Shown: positions 26,536 to 38,326, counted from the first letter of the stretch. The stretch is DNA of 64,000 bases from Vreelandella rituensis (GCF_003336665.1 NZ_QPIJ01000005.1:1-64000); one strand, 5' to 3'. Translations and numbers: made by a program. Notes: generated by a model not told the origin, from the sequence alone.

Positions 26536-29500
26536 ATGTTCCACGGCTGGCTGCTGGTAATCATTTCCCTGTTCTACATTGCCGTGTTGTTCACTATCGC
26601 CTGGTACGGTGATCGCCGCGCACGCATGCATGGCGCCAGCCGACGCCGTCCAATCATCTACAGCTTGGCATTGGCCATTTACTGTACCTCCTGGACGTTT
26701 TATGGCGCAGTTGGGCAAGCCGCCACTGCGGGCTGGTCGTTTGCCAGCATCTTTGTCGGACCGATACTGACCTTCCTGCTTTTCTGGCCAGTCCTGGCCA
26801 AGATGATCCGGGTGGCCAAACACCAGAACGTCACCTCGATCGCCGATTTTATCGCTTCGCGTTATGGCAAGACGCAATCCTTGGCCGCCTTTGCCAGTCT
26901 GATCGCCCTCGTCGGCACCCTGCCTTACATCGCCTTGCAGCTGAAAGCCGTTTCCACGTCATTTACCGTACTGACCGATGCCACTGATATCACCAATGCC
27001 CCGTTATTCGGGGACACGGCATTTTACATCGCCATCGTCATGGCCGTGTTTGCCATTCTATTCGGCACCCGCCACACCGATGCAACCGAACATCATGAAG
27101 GCCTAATCCATGCGGTCGCCTTCGAGTCATTGATCAAACTGGTGGCATTTCTCACCCTGGGTGCCTATGTCACCTGGGTGATGTTTGACGGTTTGGGTGA
27201 GCTAATGAGCCATGCCGAAAGCCAACTCGAGTTGCAGCGCCAACTCGCTCGCCAGGACTTCGGGCAAAGTTTCTGGGCGCAAACGCTCTTGGCCATGCTG
27301 GCGATCCTTTGTCTTCCCCGCCAATTCCATGTAGCAGTGGTGGAAAACATTCATCCAGATGACGCCACCAAGGCGCGCTGGCTATTTCCGCTCTACCTGA
27401 TTGCCATTGCCTTCTTCGTGGTGCCTTTGGCCGCCGCCGGCCTGATGCTGTTTTCCGGCACCGGCGTGGAAGCCGATTCCTACGTCCTGGCCCTGTCGAT
27501 GGCCTCCGACCAGCAATGGCTGACGTTACTTACCTTCATCGGCGGTTTTTCCGCCGCCACCGGCATGGTGATTGTTGCGGCGGTAGCCGTCTCCATCATG
27601 ATCTCCAATGAGATCGTGATCCCCGCCCTGTTCCGCATGCGCTGGTTCGACACCAAGGCACGTGATTATGGACGCATGGTGCTTCGAGCACGGCGTCTTA
27701 CCATCGTCGCCGTACTTGCCATGGCCTATGGGTTTTACCATTTGATCGCCGAGTTCTCCTCACTGGCATCGATCGGCATGCTGTCGTTTGCCGCTGCGGC
27801 ACAATTCGCTCCAGCGGTAATCGGCGGACTGTACTGGAAACGCGGTAACCGGCTCGGGGTTATCGTGGGGATGAACATAGGTTTTGCCATCTGGGCCTAC
27901 AGCCTGTTACTCCCGGCAATGATCAGTGCTGGGGTGCTACCGGTGGAATGGCTGGACGGTGGACCATTGGGGTTGAACTGGCTATCACCCGTTTCATTGT
28001 TCGGACTCAATCTGGGCGATAGCCTCACCCATGGGGTAATGCTGTCGCTGGGACTCAATTTATTCTTTTACATCTTCATTTCGCAAGTCACCTCGCAGCG
28101 CGTGGTGGAACGCATTCAGGCTTCGCTGTTCGTCGATAGTGTTGAAACTCGTCAGACCTCGGTCAATCGTCCCTGGACGGGCGCCACTACGGTGGGCGAC
28201 CTGAAGGTACTCTGCGAACGTTTTCTCGGGGCAGGCCAGGTCGACCGAGCCTTCGAGAACTACGCTCGGCGCAGTGGCAAGCCCTTGGATAACAGCACGC
28301 GTGCTTCGATCGATATCATTCAGTTCACCGAGCGTTTCCTGGCATCGGTGCTTGGCGCCTCCTCGGCGCGCATCGTGGTCAACTCGGCTCTTCAGGGTCG
28401 GGGTATCGGTATTTCGGATGTCATCTCGATCGTCGATGAAGCCTCGCAAGTGCTGGAATTCAACCGTGCCCTTCTTCAAGCCACCATCGAAAACATCAAT
28501 CAGGGCATCAGTGTGGTGGACCAGAACCTCAAACTGGTGGTGTGGAACCAGCGCTATCTGGAGCTGTTCCGCTTCCCCGATCACTTGATTCGCGTGGGCG
28601 CCCCCATCGATCGGATCTTTCGCTATAACGCCCATAACGGCGAGTACGGCCCTGGCGATCCTGAAGAACACGTCCAATTGCTGCTCGACAACATTCGTGA
28701 CGGCCAACCCCATCGCTATGTGCGTTATCGCCAGGATGGGAGCGTGCTGGAAGTTCAGGGCAACCCTATGCCCGGTGGCGGATTTGTGTATACCTATCAG
28801 GATATTACGCAGCAAAAGCGCATTGAAGAGGCGTTGATTCGCTCCGAAAACAATATACGCATCTATACCGACAACGTTCCGGCCCTCATTGCCTATTTCG
28901 ACAAGGAGTGTCGTTATCTCTTCACCAACCGCGCTTACGAGCAGGCGTTCAGCATCGACCGGAATGCAGTCATCGGCAAACGCTATGAAGAAGTGCTTGC
29001 GGCCAGACATGCCGAAGAACGGGCGCCTTGGGTGGCACGTGCCCTGACTGGCGAACGAGTCAACTTTGAAGTCTCGCTGAGGGTAGGCGACGCCATGCGT
29101 TACATGCTGGTGACCTACACCCCGCACTTCGGTGATAGTAATGCGATCCTGGGTTTCTTTGCCCTCTACCAGGACATTACCGAACGGCGCCAAGCTGAAA
29201 TCGCCCTTAAAGAAACCAACGAAACCCTGGAGGAACGGGTACGTGAGCGTACCCAGGCATTATCCGAGGCCAACGCCGCCCTGCGTCAGGAAAACCGCGT
29301 ACGTGCGGAAGCGGAGCTCGCTCTGCGCCAGGCCAAGCAGCTCGCGGAAGATGCCAACGCCTCCAAGACCCGCTTTCTGGCGGCGGCAAGCCACGACCTG
29401 TTGCAACCTCTCAATGCCGCACGTCTTTTCACTTCAGCCTTGTTGCAGAACGTGAAAGACGAAGACACGCAGCGCACCATCGGCCATATCGATAACTCCT

Positions 29501-30483
29501 TGCAGGCCGCCGAAGAGCTACTCGGCACCTTGCTGGATATTTCCAAGCTCGATGCCGGTGCCCTGACCCCGCGACGCAGCCACTTTGCCCTGGCGGATAT
29601 CTTTCGCCCCTTGCGCGCTGAATTCGAAGTCATGGCCGATGAGCGCGGCCTGGACCTGATGGTGGTTCCCACCCAGCAATGGGTGGACAGCGACCCCCAG
29701 ATGCTCAGACGCATCGTGCAGAACTTTCTTTCCAATGCGCTTCGCTACACTCAAGACGGCCGCGTATTGCTAGGATGCCGGCGCCGGGATGATCGGTTAT
29801 GGATAGAAGTCTGGGACAGTGGTCCGGGCATTCCTCAATCCAAGTTATCGGAGATCTTCCAGGAGTTCCGCCGGTTGGATCAGGTCTCACGTCACAAGGA
29901 AAGCGAGAGAGGATTGGGGCTCGGGCTGTCCATAGCCGACCGAATGAGTCGCGTACTCGATCATCCGATCAAGGTGCTTTCTCAGGAAGGGGTGGGTACC
30001 GTCTTTGCGGTGAGTGTTCCACGAGTAGCCGCGGGAGAGCGCCCCACCGAGAATGCCGAGCTTCAACAGCGCCGCGGCAGCAACAAGCTCGCCGGGATTC
30101 GTCTCGTATGTATCGACAACGAGACGTTAATCCTAGAAGGCATGGTCGCCATGCTATCGGGATGGGGATGCGAGGTGTTTACCGCAACCACCATCGGGGG
30201 AGCAAAATCGGTACTGCGCAATATGGACGGCGAACCCGACGCCATCTTGGCGGATTATCATTTGGACAATGAAGTCACCGGCCTGATGGCGCTGGAAGTG
30301 TTGAGCGAACGCCTGGAAGGGGAAGTGCCGGGCGTGGTGATCACCGCCGATAGAACCGAAGCCGTCGCGGAAGAAATCAGACGCAGTGGCTATCAGCTAT
30401 TGCTCAAGCCAGTGCGCCCCGCTGCGCTACGCGCCTTGCTGACCCGCACCTTGCAGGCCAGCCGTGCTCCTCGCAGCGACTGA
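26536..30483 (+). CDS. crbS: Symporter-domain hybrid histidine kinase, CrbS/MxtR-like
   Basis: A 1315-residue membrane sensor. Residues about 1-500 form a sodium:solute symporter-like domain with some 13 helices. Two PAS domains follow (about 645-770 and 775-890, with YQDITQQKRIEE and YQDITERRQAE ends), then a coiled coil, HisKA with H953 in SHDLLQPLNAARL, HATPase with ALRYTQDGRV and GLGLGLSIADRM, and a receiver with D1240 in ILADYHLD. CrbS/MxtR kinases control acetate switching and acs. I prefer the ATG at 26536; 26509 adds 9 residues. It is convergent with its probable partner regulator. Confidence 0.9.
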   Translation: MFHGWLLVIISLFYIAVLFTIAWYGDRRARMHGASRRRPIIYSLALAIYCTSWTFYGAVGQAATAGWSFASIFVGPILTFLLFWPVLAKMIRVAKHQNVTSIADFIASRYGKTQSLAAFASLIALVGTLPYIALQLKAVSTSFTVLTDATDITNAPLFGDTAFYIAIVMAVFAILFGTRHTDATEHHEGLIHAVAFESLIKLVAFLTLGAYVTWVMFDGLGELMSHAESQLELQRQLARQDFGQSFWAQTLLAMLAILCLPRQFHVAVVENIHPDDATKARWLFPLYLIAIAFFVVPLAAAGLMLFSGTGVEADSYVLALSMASDQQWLTLLTFIGGFSAATGMVIVAAVAVSIMISNEIVIPALFRMRWFDTKARDYGRMVLRARRLTIVAVLAMAYGFYHLIAEFSSLASIGMLSFAAAAQFAPAVIGGLYWKRGNRLGVIVGMNIGFAIWAYSLLLPAMISAGVLPVEWLDGGPLGLNWLSPVSLFGLNLGDSLTHGVMLSLGLNLFFYIFISQVTSQRVVERIQASLFVDSVETRQTSVNRPWTGATTVGDLKVLCERFLGAGQVDRAFENYARRSGKPLDNSTRASIDIIQFTERFLASVLGASSARIVVNSALQGRGIGISDVISIVDEASQVLEFNRALLQATIENINQGISVVDQNLKLVVWNQRYLELFRFPDHLIRVGAPIDRIFRYNAHNGEYGPGDPEEHVQLLLDNIRDGQPHRYVRYRQDGSVLEVQGNPMPGGGFVYTYQDITQQKRIEEALIRSENNIRIYTDNVPALIAYFDKECRYLFTNRAYEQAFSIDRNAVIGKRYEEVLAARHAEERAPWVARALTGERVNFEVSLRVGDAMRYMLVTYTPHFGDSNAILGFFALYQDITERRQAEIALKETNETLEERVRERTQALSEANAALRQENRVRAEAELALRQAKQLAEDANASKTRFLAAASHDLLQPLNAARLFTSALLQNVKDEDTQRTIGHIDNSLQAAEELLGTLLDISKLDAGALTPRRSHFALADIFRPLRAEFEVMADERGLDLMVVPTQQWVDSDPQMLRRIVQNFLSNALRYTQDGRVLLGCRRRDDRLWIEVWDSGPGIPQSKLSEIFQEFRRLDQVSRHKESERGLGLGLSIADRMSRVLDHPIKVLSQEGVGTVFAVSVPRVAAGERPTENAELQQRRGSNKLAGIRLVCIDNETLILEGMVAMLSGWGCEVFTATTIGGAKSVLRNMDGEPDAILADYHLDNEVTGLMALEVLSERLEGEVPGVVITADRTEAVAEEIRRSGYQLLLKPVRPAALRALLTRTLQASRAPRSD

Positions 30484-30519
30484 GTCGGCGCTGCGATATA
30501 AGCAAAAGGCAGGGTTAGT

Positions 30520-31182
30520 TCAGGACTGAACCTTAGGGGGGTCGACTTCAAGCTTCTGGGCGGCAATCACCGCCTGGGTGCGTGAATGCACTCCCAGCTT
30601 GCGCAGGATAGCCGTTACATGTGCCTTGATCGTGGCTTCGGAAACACTCAGCTCATAGGCAATCTGCTTGTTAAGCAAGCCTTCCGTCAACATGTTGAGA
30701 ACGCGAAACTGCTGAGGGGTCAACGAGGCGATGGCTTCGGCAAAGCGCGTTTCATCCTCATTGCTGCCTTCCATGACATTAGCCAAGGCTTCCGGCAACC
30801 AGACTTCACCTTCGAGAATTTCTCCCACTGCTTCGGCAATCAGGGCCAGCGAAGATGATTTGGGGATAAAGCCGGAAGCGCCGTAATCGATGGCCCGCCT
30901 TACCACATAAGGTTCATCGCTCCCCGACACGACCGCTACCGGGATATCGGGCATCTGGCCGCGTAACTGAATCAACCCGGAAAAACCATGGGCGCCGGGC
31001 ATGTGTAAATCCAGCAGGATCAAGTCCGCATCGGGATGGCGCTTGACCACTTCGTTGGTCGCTTGCATGGTGTCGGCTTCCACGATTTCTGCTTGTGGTG
31101 CCAACTGGCGCAACGCCTGCGTCAGCGCCGCGCGAAAAAGCGGGTGATCGTCGGCGACAATAAATTTATGGGCAAAGGCCAT
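30520..31182 (-). CDS. crbR: LuxR/NarL-type response regulator, CrbR/ErdR-like
   Basis: A 220-residue regulator: receiver domain with acidic DD at 11-12, phospho-acceptor D58 (LILLDLHMPG), and a LuxR-type helix-turn-helix near 152-210 (LTPQQFRVLNMLTEGLLNKQIA pattern, core NKQIAYELSVSEATIKAHV). In Vibrio and Pseudomonas the CrbR/ErdR orthologue, activated by CrbS/MxtR, drives acs. Here it lies directly downstream of acs on the same strand and convergent to crbS, which supports the assignment. GGAGGA precedes the ATG. Confidence 0.88.
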   Translation of the reverse strand: MAFAHKFIVADDHPLFRAALTQALRQLAPQAEIVEADTMQATNEVVKRHPDADLILLDLHMPGAHGFSGLIQLRGQMPDIPVAVVSGSDEPYVVRRAIDYGASGFIPKSSSLALIAEAVGEILEGEVWLPEALANVMEGSNEDETRFAEAIASLTPQQFRVLNMLTEGLLNKQIAYELSVSEATIKAHVTAILRKLGVHSRTQAVIAAQKLEVDPPKVQS

Positions 31183-31316
31183 GGATATTCCTCCGGTTCC
31201 TTGCGCAGCGGGTCACTACCTGCCGCCACGAGGCTAGGCTCATTGGGGTGGGAGCATGGTAACGCATGGACTTCCCGATGCCCAAGCACTGCGCGAAGAA
31301 TGTGTCATTTTTATAC

Positions 31317-31347
31317 AACAATGCCGGCCCAAAGGGCCGGCATTGTT
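31317..31347. terminator. Strong stem-loop between acs and crbR
   Basis: A perfect 14-bp stem with arms at 31317-31330 and 31334-31347 and a 3-nt loop lies 33 bp after the acs stop (minus strand) and 135 bp before crbR. No good T run follows on the minus strand, so acs transcription may be attenuated rather than ended here. Confidence 0.7.
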
Positions 31348-31379
31348 CATTGGCATCGCTTATATTTGATCTGGAGCAA

Positions 31380-33329
31380 TTATTTGATAGCGCGATGCTC
31401 GATTAGGTCATCCACGACAGAAGGATCGGCCAGAGTACTGGTATCGCCTAATCCGTCACATTCATTTGCAGCGATCTTGCGAAGGATACGGCGCATGATC
31501 TTGCCTGAGCGCGTCTTGGGCAGACCTGGTGCCCACTGAATGATATCCGGCGAGGCAATGGGACCGATGTCCTTACGTACCCACTTGATCAACTCTTTCT
31601 TGAGTTCGTCGGTAGGTTCGGCGTTATCGTTCAAGGTAACGTAGATATAGATACCCTGGCCCTTGATATCATGCGGGAAGCCAACCACAGCAGCCTCGGC
31701 AACGGCTTCATGAGCCACCAGAGAAGATTCAATCTCGGCGGTACCCATACGGTGGCCGGAGACGTTGAGCACGTCGTCAACACGCCCGGTGATCCAGTAA
31801 TAGCCATCCTCGTCACGGCGGGCACCGTCACCGGTGAAGTACATGCCTTTGTAGGTCGAAAAATAGGTCTGAACGAAGCGGTCATGATCGTTCCAGATCG
31901 AACGCGCCTGACCCGGCCAGGAATCCATGATCACCAGATTACCGTCGGTCGCGCCTTTGAGCTCATTGCCTTCGTTGTCAACGAGGGCCGGCACCACACC
32001 GAAGAAAGGCATGGTCGCAGAGCCCGGCTTGAGGTCGGTTGCGCCCGGCAAGGGAGCTATCATGATGCCGCCGGTTTCCGTCTGCCACCAGGTATCCACG
32101 ATAGGGCATTTTTCATTGCCGATAACGCGGTAGAACCACTCCCAGGCTTCCGGGTTGATTGGTTCACCTACCGAGCCCAGCAAACGCAGGCTTTCACGCG
32201 TACTGGAATCCATGACGTTGTCGCCATGCGCCATCAGGGCACGTACCGCCGTGGGGGCCGTGTAAAGGATGGAAACTTTGTGCTTATCAACAATCTCACC
32301 CATGCGGCCGTGAGTCGGATAGCTCGGCACCCCTTCAAACATCAGAGTGATGCCACCGTTGGCGAGCGGCCCATAGATAATATAACTATGCCCCGTGACC
32401 CAGCCCACATCGGCGGTACACCAGTAAACCTCGCCTTCCTTGTAATCGAAGACATACTGATGCGTCATCGCGGCATACGTCAGATAACCCCCGGAGGTAT
32501 GCTTCAGCCCCTTGGGGGCACCGGTGGAGCCGGACGTGTAAAGGATGAATAGCGGGTCTTCGGCGCCCATTTCTTCCGCCGCACAGTCGGTGGACTGATG
32601 GTTCACGGCATCCTGATACCAGACGTCACGGCCGTCCTTCCACTCGACATCGCCCCCAGTACGCTTGACCACCAATACCTTCGTGCAGACTTCGGTACCG
32701 GGACGCGTCAGGGCGGCATCGACGTTATCCTTGAGCGGCACGTGCTTGCCGCCACGCACGGATTCATCGGCGGTAATCACCAGCTTGGAGTCGGCACCGA
32801 TGACACGTTGAGCGACGGCATCTGGAGAGAAACCACCGAAGACCACGGAGTGAATGGCACCGATACGTGCACAAGCCAGCATGGCGACGGCGGCTTCCGG
32901 AATCATCGGCATGTAAAGCGTGACTACGTCACCCTTGGCGACACCCATTTCCTTGAGCGCATTGGCAAGCTTGCAGGTACGCTCATGCAGCTGACGGTAG
33001 GTGATCGTCTCGGAATCGTTGGGGTCATCCCCTTCCCAGATGATCGCCGGCTGGTCGCCGCGCGCTTCAAGATGGCGATCCAGACAGTTGGCGCTGACGT
33101 TGAGAGTGCCGTCTTCAAACCAGCGAATATCTACGTTATTGATGTCGAAAGAAGTGTGCTTGATTTTTGTGGGTTTTTTGATCCAGTTAATACGCTCGGC
33201 CTGGTCGGCCCAGAAGCCTTCAGGATCGTCCACCGACTGCTGGTACATGGCCTGATACTTTTCTTGGTCGGCCCAGGCATTGGCGGCGAAATCGTCGCGC
33301 ACCGGATAGACGTTCTGCTGTTCGCTCAT
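31380..33329 (-). CDS. acs: Acetyl-CoA synthetase (AMP-forming)
   Basis: A 649-residue cytosolic enzyme that activates acetate to acetyl-CoA through acetyl-AMP. The adenylate motif [23 protein letters not shown] and the C-terminal [11 protein letters not shown] with the acetylatable active-site lysine are present. Length is typical of Acs. I chose the ATG at 33329 ([10 protein letters not shown]) with GAGG 8 nt upstream; the frame extends 36 codons further without a ribosome binding site. The gene order acs-crbR with crbS and a monocarboxylate symporter nearby fits an acetate-scavenging locus. Confidence 0.97.
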   Translation of the reverse strand: MSEQQNVYPVRDDFAANAWADQEKYQAMYQQSVDDPEGFWADQAERINWIKKPTKIKHTSFDINNVDIRWFEDGTLNVSANCLDRHLEARGDQPAIIWEGDDPNDSETITYRQLHERTCKLANALKEMGVAKGDVVTLYMPMIPEAAVAMLACARIGAIHSVVFGGFSPDAVAQRVIGADSKLVITADESVRGGKHVPLKDNVDAALTRPGTEVCTKVLVVKRTGGDVEWKDGRDVWYQDAVNHQSTDCAAEEMGAEDPLFILYTSGSTGAPKGLKHTSGGYLTYAAMTHQYVFDYKEGEVYWCTADVGWVTGHSYIIYGPLANGGITLMFEGVPSYPTHGRMGEIVDKHKVSILYTAPTAVRALMAHGDNVMDSSTRESLRLLGSVGEPINPEAWEWFYRVIGNEKCPIVDTWWQTETGGIMIAPLPGATDLKPGSATMPFFGVVPALVDNEGNELKGATDGNLVIMDSWPGQARSIWNDHDRFVQTYFSTYKGMYFTGDGARRDEDGYYWITGRVDDVLNVSGHRMGTAEIESSLVAHEAVAEAAVVGFPHDIKGQGIYIYVTLNDNAEPTDELKKELIKWVRKDIGPIASPDIIQWAPGLPKTRSGKIMRRILRKIAANECDGLGDTSTLADPSVVDDLIEHRAIK

Positions 33330-33519
33330 GAAATTGCCTCTAGTCCGTAGGAATGAGTTCGCGGAAACAATTCCGTGAAATGCACTCACTAAGGGGAATG
33401 TTGTCGACCAGGTTATTATTAACTCTATCGACGCCATATAACTCTCTTAGCATAAACCTCCCTTGGCAGCCTTCCCTTTAGACATTGGTATTAGCTATTT
33501 TTATTTATATAACAAAGAC

Positions 33520-34080
33520 TTATATACGCCCTTCAGACCCATCCTCCGCATGATAGACCAAGGTCTCGGCACAAAAACGGCAACGGTAGCATCCTCCTTG
33601 CAGGACGAAGGTATGTCGGCGGCGCGTCAAGGCATGCTCCCGGCAACCACAGCGATAGCGAAACGGGGTCAAACGCACGCGCTGCGTATCGAAGCGGTGA
33701 GTTACCCGAGGCACCAAACCGAATAATTCACGCATGACGGTTTTCCATTCATGCCCATGAGGTTTCAGCCGAGGACCATTTTCCAGGTGAAACACCAACC
33801 AGTGAGCCATTTCATGAGGAATCACTTCCTCAAAGAAAGCCAGACGATTATCTTCCAAGAGTAGTCGATTAAAACGCAGCCCGCCGCGTTTCATATTCGC
33901 TTGCCCCGCCCCGGCCCCCCGCAGATCCAGCCATACTCCCGGTCGCGGCAAATCAGGATGCACTTCCCGGCACAATTGCCACGCCTCGGCCACCCGCGCA
34001 TCCACGGCCTGTGCCAAAGCGCTCGAATCAAGTAACCCTAGTCGTTTGCTGCACGGCGAAGGCAATACCGGTGTCGTCAT
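33520..34080 (-). CDS. sprT: SprT-family zinc metalloprotein
   Basis: A 186-residue SprT-like protein. The zincin motif IPHEMAHWLV lies near residues 88-97, with a further H in HGHEWK, and a C-terminal zinc ribbon has CGCREH and CYRCRFC. The SprT family is related to eukaryotic SPRTN proteases; the bacterial function is poorly defined. I chose the ATG at 34080; 34125 would add 15 residues overlapping the divergent gene. It is divergent from the YecA-family gene with 43 bp between starts. Confidence 0.87.
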   Translation of the reverse strand: MTTPVLPSPCSKRLGLLDSSALAQAVDARVAEAWQLCREVHPDLPRPGVWLDLRGAGAGQANMKRGGLRFNRLLLEDNRLAFFEEVIPHEMAHWLVFHLENGPRLKPHGHEWKTVMRELFGLVPRVTHRFDTQRVRLTPFRYRCGCREHALTRRRHTFVLQGGCYRCRFCAETLVYHAEDGSEGRI

Positions 34081-34123
34081 AATGCTAAACTGTGCCTTTG
34101 ATTCACGTAATGATGAGGTTCCC

Positions 34124-34783
34124 ATGGCAGATCACTCCTCCCCTCATGCGGAGACACCCTCTCCTCAGCCGCTGCTTGACGATGAACAACTTGAACGGCT
34201 GGATGAGTTTCTCGATTCCGAGCACGTCGACCCCGATGCACTGGATTTGATTTCAGCTCATGGCTTTCTTGTCGCTCTCGCCGTCGCTCCGCGGGAAACC
34301 CCCTCCACTGAATGGATGGCAGAGCTTTTCCAAGGCGAGCCGACGTTCACCAGCGATGCCCAGCGTCAGGACATTTTCGCGCTGCTCACCTTGCTGCGCG
34401 ATAACGCCGTGGACGTGCTCGAACAAGGCGGGCTGCCGGAGCTACCTTTCGACCTGACTCTCAAGGGAGCCACACCAGAAGACACACCTATAGGCGATTG
34501 GTGTGCCGGTTTCATGGAAGGCGTTTTCCTCGATGAAACCGCCTGGTTCGACGATAACGAAGAGGCCACGGCAACGCTACTTCTGCCGTTCATGCTGCTC
34601 TCCGGGCTGTTCAATGACGAACCGGACATGGCGGAGCTTTCCGCCGATACCCAGCGCTTGGAAGCGCTGGTGGTTCAGCTACCCGAACTGGTACTGGATA
34701 TTTACCTGCACTACCGGGTGCCGCCGGAAACCGCCAAGCCCAAGCCGCGCAAAAAGGCACCGGCGCCGGGCAAAAGACGTTAA
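34124..34783 (+). CDS. YecA/YgfB (UPF0149) family protein
   Basis: A 219-residue acidic protein of the UPF0149 fold, with LDEFLDSEHVDPDALDLISAHGFL (core ISAHGFLVALAVAP near 44-57) and WCAGFMEGV near 128-136. A basic tail rich in Lys and Pro ends it, and there is no SEC-C zinc motif. The function is unknown. I chose the ATG at 34124 with GATGAGG upstream. Its stop overlaps the convergent phospholipase D-type gene by 4 nt. Confidence 0.85.
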   Translation: MADHSSPHAETPSPQPLLDDEQLERLDEFLDSEHVDPDALDLISAHGFLVALAVAPRETPSTEWMAELFQGEPTFTSDAQRQDIFALLTLLRDNAVDVLEQGGLPELPFDLTLKGATPEDTPIGDWCAGFMEGVFLDETAWFDDNEEATATLLLPFMLLSGLFNDEPDMAELSADTQRLEALVVQLPELVLDIYLHYRVPPETAKPKPRKKAPAPGKRR

Positions 34784-35919
34784 CGCAACCGAGCCAGCAA
34801 GCTGTCCAGCGTGCCGTACAGCCATTCCTTGATGCGTTGCGGATAAGGACGTTTCGCCCATTCACCGACATTCACTTCTGCACTGGAAGCGAAATTACGC
34901 TTGAACAATTCGCCCACTTCATCCGCCAGATATCGATCTTCGATTTCCTGGTTGGCTTCCAGGTTCCAGTGCAGATTCCAGTGGTCGAAATTGCAGGACC
35001 CCAAGCTGACCCAATCGTCCACCACCACAAATTTGGCATGGATGAACGTCGGCTGGAATTCAAAAATTCGCACCCCCGCCTTGAGCATACGCTGATAGAA
35101 CCGCTGACTGGCATAGCGCACCCCGGGGTGGTCGTTCTTGCTCCCCGGCAGCAACAACCGTACATCCACCCCTCGGCGCGCCGCCCGAGTCAGCCTCAGC
35201 CGCAAGGTGAAAGTGGGCACGAAATAAGGCGTACATAGCCACAGCCGTTGCCGGGAAGAGGAAACACGTTGGTACAATGAGTGGCGAATGGCCTGATAAC
35301 GGTAACCTCGCCCCCAGATCACCCGGCCGCGCATGCCTTCCTCGCCTCGCTGCGCGGCAGATGTATCCGGAAGATTGCGTACCAGCCAGGTTTTTCCCGT
35401 ACCGCGTGTCAGCCTGGAATCCCATAACTGGCGGAACAGTCGCTCCCAGTCGTTCACTACCGGCCCCTGAATACGGATGGCAATTTCATACCAGGCTTGA
35501 AGGAATTCATCCACGGCCCCGAACCCACCGGTGAACGCCACCTTCCCATCGACTACCACGATTTTACGGTGATCACGGCTCAGATTACGTGCCAGGGAAT
35601 GAAACCCTAGCGGATTGAAAAAACGCAATGCTACGCCGCCGGCTTCCAAACGGTGTCGGTCTTCCTTTGAAAGGCCCATGGCGCCGTAACCATCCAACAA
35701 TAGAAGAACCGTCACACCACGCTGGGCCGCGGCGATCAGCGCATTGCAGACCCGAGTGGCAAGCTTACCGGACTCCATCAAGTAGAGTTCGACCAGTATG
35801 TAATCCTGCGCCTGCGACACCACCTTGAACATGGCAGGCAAAAACCGAGAAGCCTCGGGCAGTAACGTAAATTGGTTGCTCTCTCGCCAGACACTTTTCA
35901 AACCGCTTCCTTCATGCAT
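34780..35919 (-). CDS. clsB: Phospholipase D-family cardiolipin synthase-like protein
   Basis: A 379-residue protein with two HKD motifs: RDHRKIVVVDGKVAFTGG near residues 118-135 and FIHAKFVVVDDWVSLGS near 298-314. It matches the short ClsB/YbhO subgroup, without N-terminal membrane helices. Such enzymes make cardiolipin from phosphatidyl donors at the membrane. A basic C-terminus (RPYPQRIKEW) may aid membrane contact. The gene symbol is tentative between ClsB and other PLD-like proteins. Confidence 0.82.
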   Translation of the reverse strand: MHEGSGLKSVWRESNQFTLLPEASRFLPAMFKVVSQAQDYILVELYLMESGKLATRVCNALIAAAQRGVTVLLLLDGYGAMGLSKEDRHRLEAGGVALRFFNPLGFHSLARNLSRDHRKIVVVDGKVAFTGGFGAVDEFLQAWYEIAIRIQGPVVNDWERLFRQLWDSRLTRGTGKTWLVRNLPDTSAAQRGEEGMRGRVIWGRGYRYQAIRHSLYQRVSSSRQRLWLCTPYFVPTFTLRLRLTRAARRGVDVRLLLPGSKNDHPGVRYASQRFYQRMLKAGVRIFEFQPTFIHAKFVVVDDWVSLGSCNFDHWNLHWNLEANQEIEDRYLADEVGELFKRNFASSAEVNVGEWAKRPYPQRIKEWLYGTLDSLLARLR

Positions 35920-35974
35920 CCCGTCGCATCCTTGATCTTCTTTCCCAGGCGTTTGTGGCTCAGCCTGGCAAGTG

Positions 35975-36667
35975 TCAGCGCTGGGTCAACGCCCGGTGAA
36001 CATACAAATCATACCGACTGGTTTTACCCTCCACACTGTGCTGAGGCGCCGGACCCGCGATAGGCGGCGCCTTGCGTGGCCGCTTGACCACCACCCGATG
36101 GGTCGCCACATCCAGCGCCGCTTCCAGCAAGCGCGATGCATCAGGATCATCGCCCGCTAGTTCACGAAACAGGCGCATTTCCTTTTTGACCAGGGCAGAC
36201 TTTTCCCGATGAGGAAACATGGGATCAAGATGAATGACTTGTGGCGAAAACGCCGCTTCAGCGACCAATGCCTCTAGTTCACTCACCGCATCCCCCTTGA
36301 TCAACCGCATACGCGCTATTATCGCGGCAATCTCTGGATCACCGGCGGCACGCATCAGACCATCCCCAAGCAAGGCGGCAATGGCGTCGACACGCTCGAT
36401 CAATAGCACCTCGGCCCCCAGGCTCGCCAATACGAAAGCATCGCGCCCCAGACCCGCAGTGGCATCGACCACATTCGGCGTTACCCCCTTGCTCAAACCG
36501 CATGCCTTGGCGACCAGTTGGCCGCGGCCACCACCGAAGCGCCGCCGATGAGCCGCACGCCCTTGCACAAAATCCACACGTAGAGGCTTGCCGTAGAGAA
36601 GTTCATCCCCGGCCAGCACCAAGCCATCTGACTGATGGCGCAAGATCAACCCATCGGGAAGACTCAT
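35975..36667 (-). CDS. rsmJ: 16S rRNA m2G1516 methyltransferase RsmJ
   Basis: A 230-residue SAM-dependent methyltransferase acting on G1516 of 16S rRNA. It has the RsmJ-specific [20 protein letters not shown]-type SAM motif (core [12 protein letters not shown] near 67-78) and [20 protein letters not shown]-type catalytic region (core LDPMFPHR). Length is typical of RsmJ. Its start overlaps the tsaB stop by 4 nt. Confidence 0.93.
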   Translation of the reverse strand: MSLPDGLILRHQSDGLVLAGDELLYGKPLRVDFVQGRAAHRRRFGGGRGQLVAKACGLSKGVTPNVVDATAGLGRDAFVLASLGAEVLLIERVDAIAALLGDGLMRAAGDPEIAAIIARMRLIKGDAVSELEALVAEAAFSPQVIHLDPMFPHREKSALVKKEMRLFRELAGDDPDASRLLEAALDVATHRVVVKRPRKAPPIAGPAPQHSVEGKTSRYDLYVHRALTQR

Positions 36668-37362
36668 GCCGGCTTTTTCCAGGCGACTTCATTACGCAGA
36701 TACACTGGCTGAACCTCATGGGGATCACGCCCCAGGCCAGCATCAAGGTCCCGAGCAGCCAACACCACCATGTCTTCGGCACTGGCTTCGATGTTCTCGA
36801 GCGTCTGGGTCAAGCCGGCTTGAACCTGGGCGGGCATTTGCTCCCATAACGTCCAACCCGACCCCACCCCTACCCAGTCGGTTTCCTTTGCGGGCAACCG
36901 CAAGGCTTGCGGGGCGATTACCGCTTCTTCCTGCAAAAGCGTGGTGACACCATCGGCACAGTGCCAGGCAGCCACATAGATCTCGCCCATCCGGGCATCC
37001 AGGGCAGTGACCAGATAGCGAAAGTGATAGCGACGGTGGGCACCCAGCGCCAAAGCCTCCAGGGTGGATACGCCCAACAGAGGCCGTTCCAGACCGAACG
37101 CCAACCCCTGAGCCGCCCCCGCTGCAATTCGCAAGCCGGTGAAAGAACCTGGACCACGTCCATAGGCCACCGCATCCAACTCGCTTGGAGCAATACCGGC
37201 CTCGGCCAGGACCTCATCCACCATCGGCATCAACCGACGGGTATGGGCACGGGGCGTCAGCTCAAAGCGACTGATGCATTCCTGCTTTCCGGCATCCCGC
37301 CGGAGCAAGGCAACCGAACAAGCACTCGAAGAGGCATCCAAGGCAAGCAACACTGATGACAT
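36664..37362 (-). CDS. tsaB: tRNA t6A synthesis protein TsaB
   Basis: A 232-residue ASKHA-fold protein; TsaB supports TsaD in making threonylcarbamoyladenosine at tRNA A37. Motifs: [15 protein letters not shown] at the start, [15 protein letters not shown], and [13 protein letters not shown] near 68-80. I chose the ATG at 37362 (MSSVLLALD), since TsaB proteins begin there; the open frame extends 28 codons upstream. It is translationally coupled to rsmJ. Confidence 0.93.
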   Translation of the reverse strand: MSSVLLALDASSSACSVALLRRDAGKQECISRFELTPRAHTRRLMPMVDEVLAEAGIAPSELDAVAYGRGPGSFTGLRIAAGAAQGLAFGLERPLLGVSTLEALALGAHRRYHFRYLVTALDARMGEIYVAAWHCADGVTTLLQEEAVIAPQALRLPAKETDWVGVGSGWTLWEQMPAQVQAGLTQTLENIEASAEDMVVLAARDLDAGLGRDPHEVQPVYLRNEVAWKKPA

Positions 37363-37469
37363 GGCGAAAAACCACCCAACGCAGAATGAAACATGATTAT
37401 ACGTGGCTTGGGCCATAACGACGATGGCCCGCACGAGGCGGGCCATCTGCGATGCTGGGCAAGCGAGAG

Positions 37470-38297
<828 letters not shown>

Positions 38298-38326
38298 CTA
38301 ACGTAACGTTACTTAAAATAACTCTG

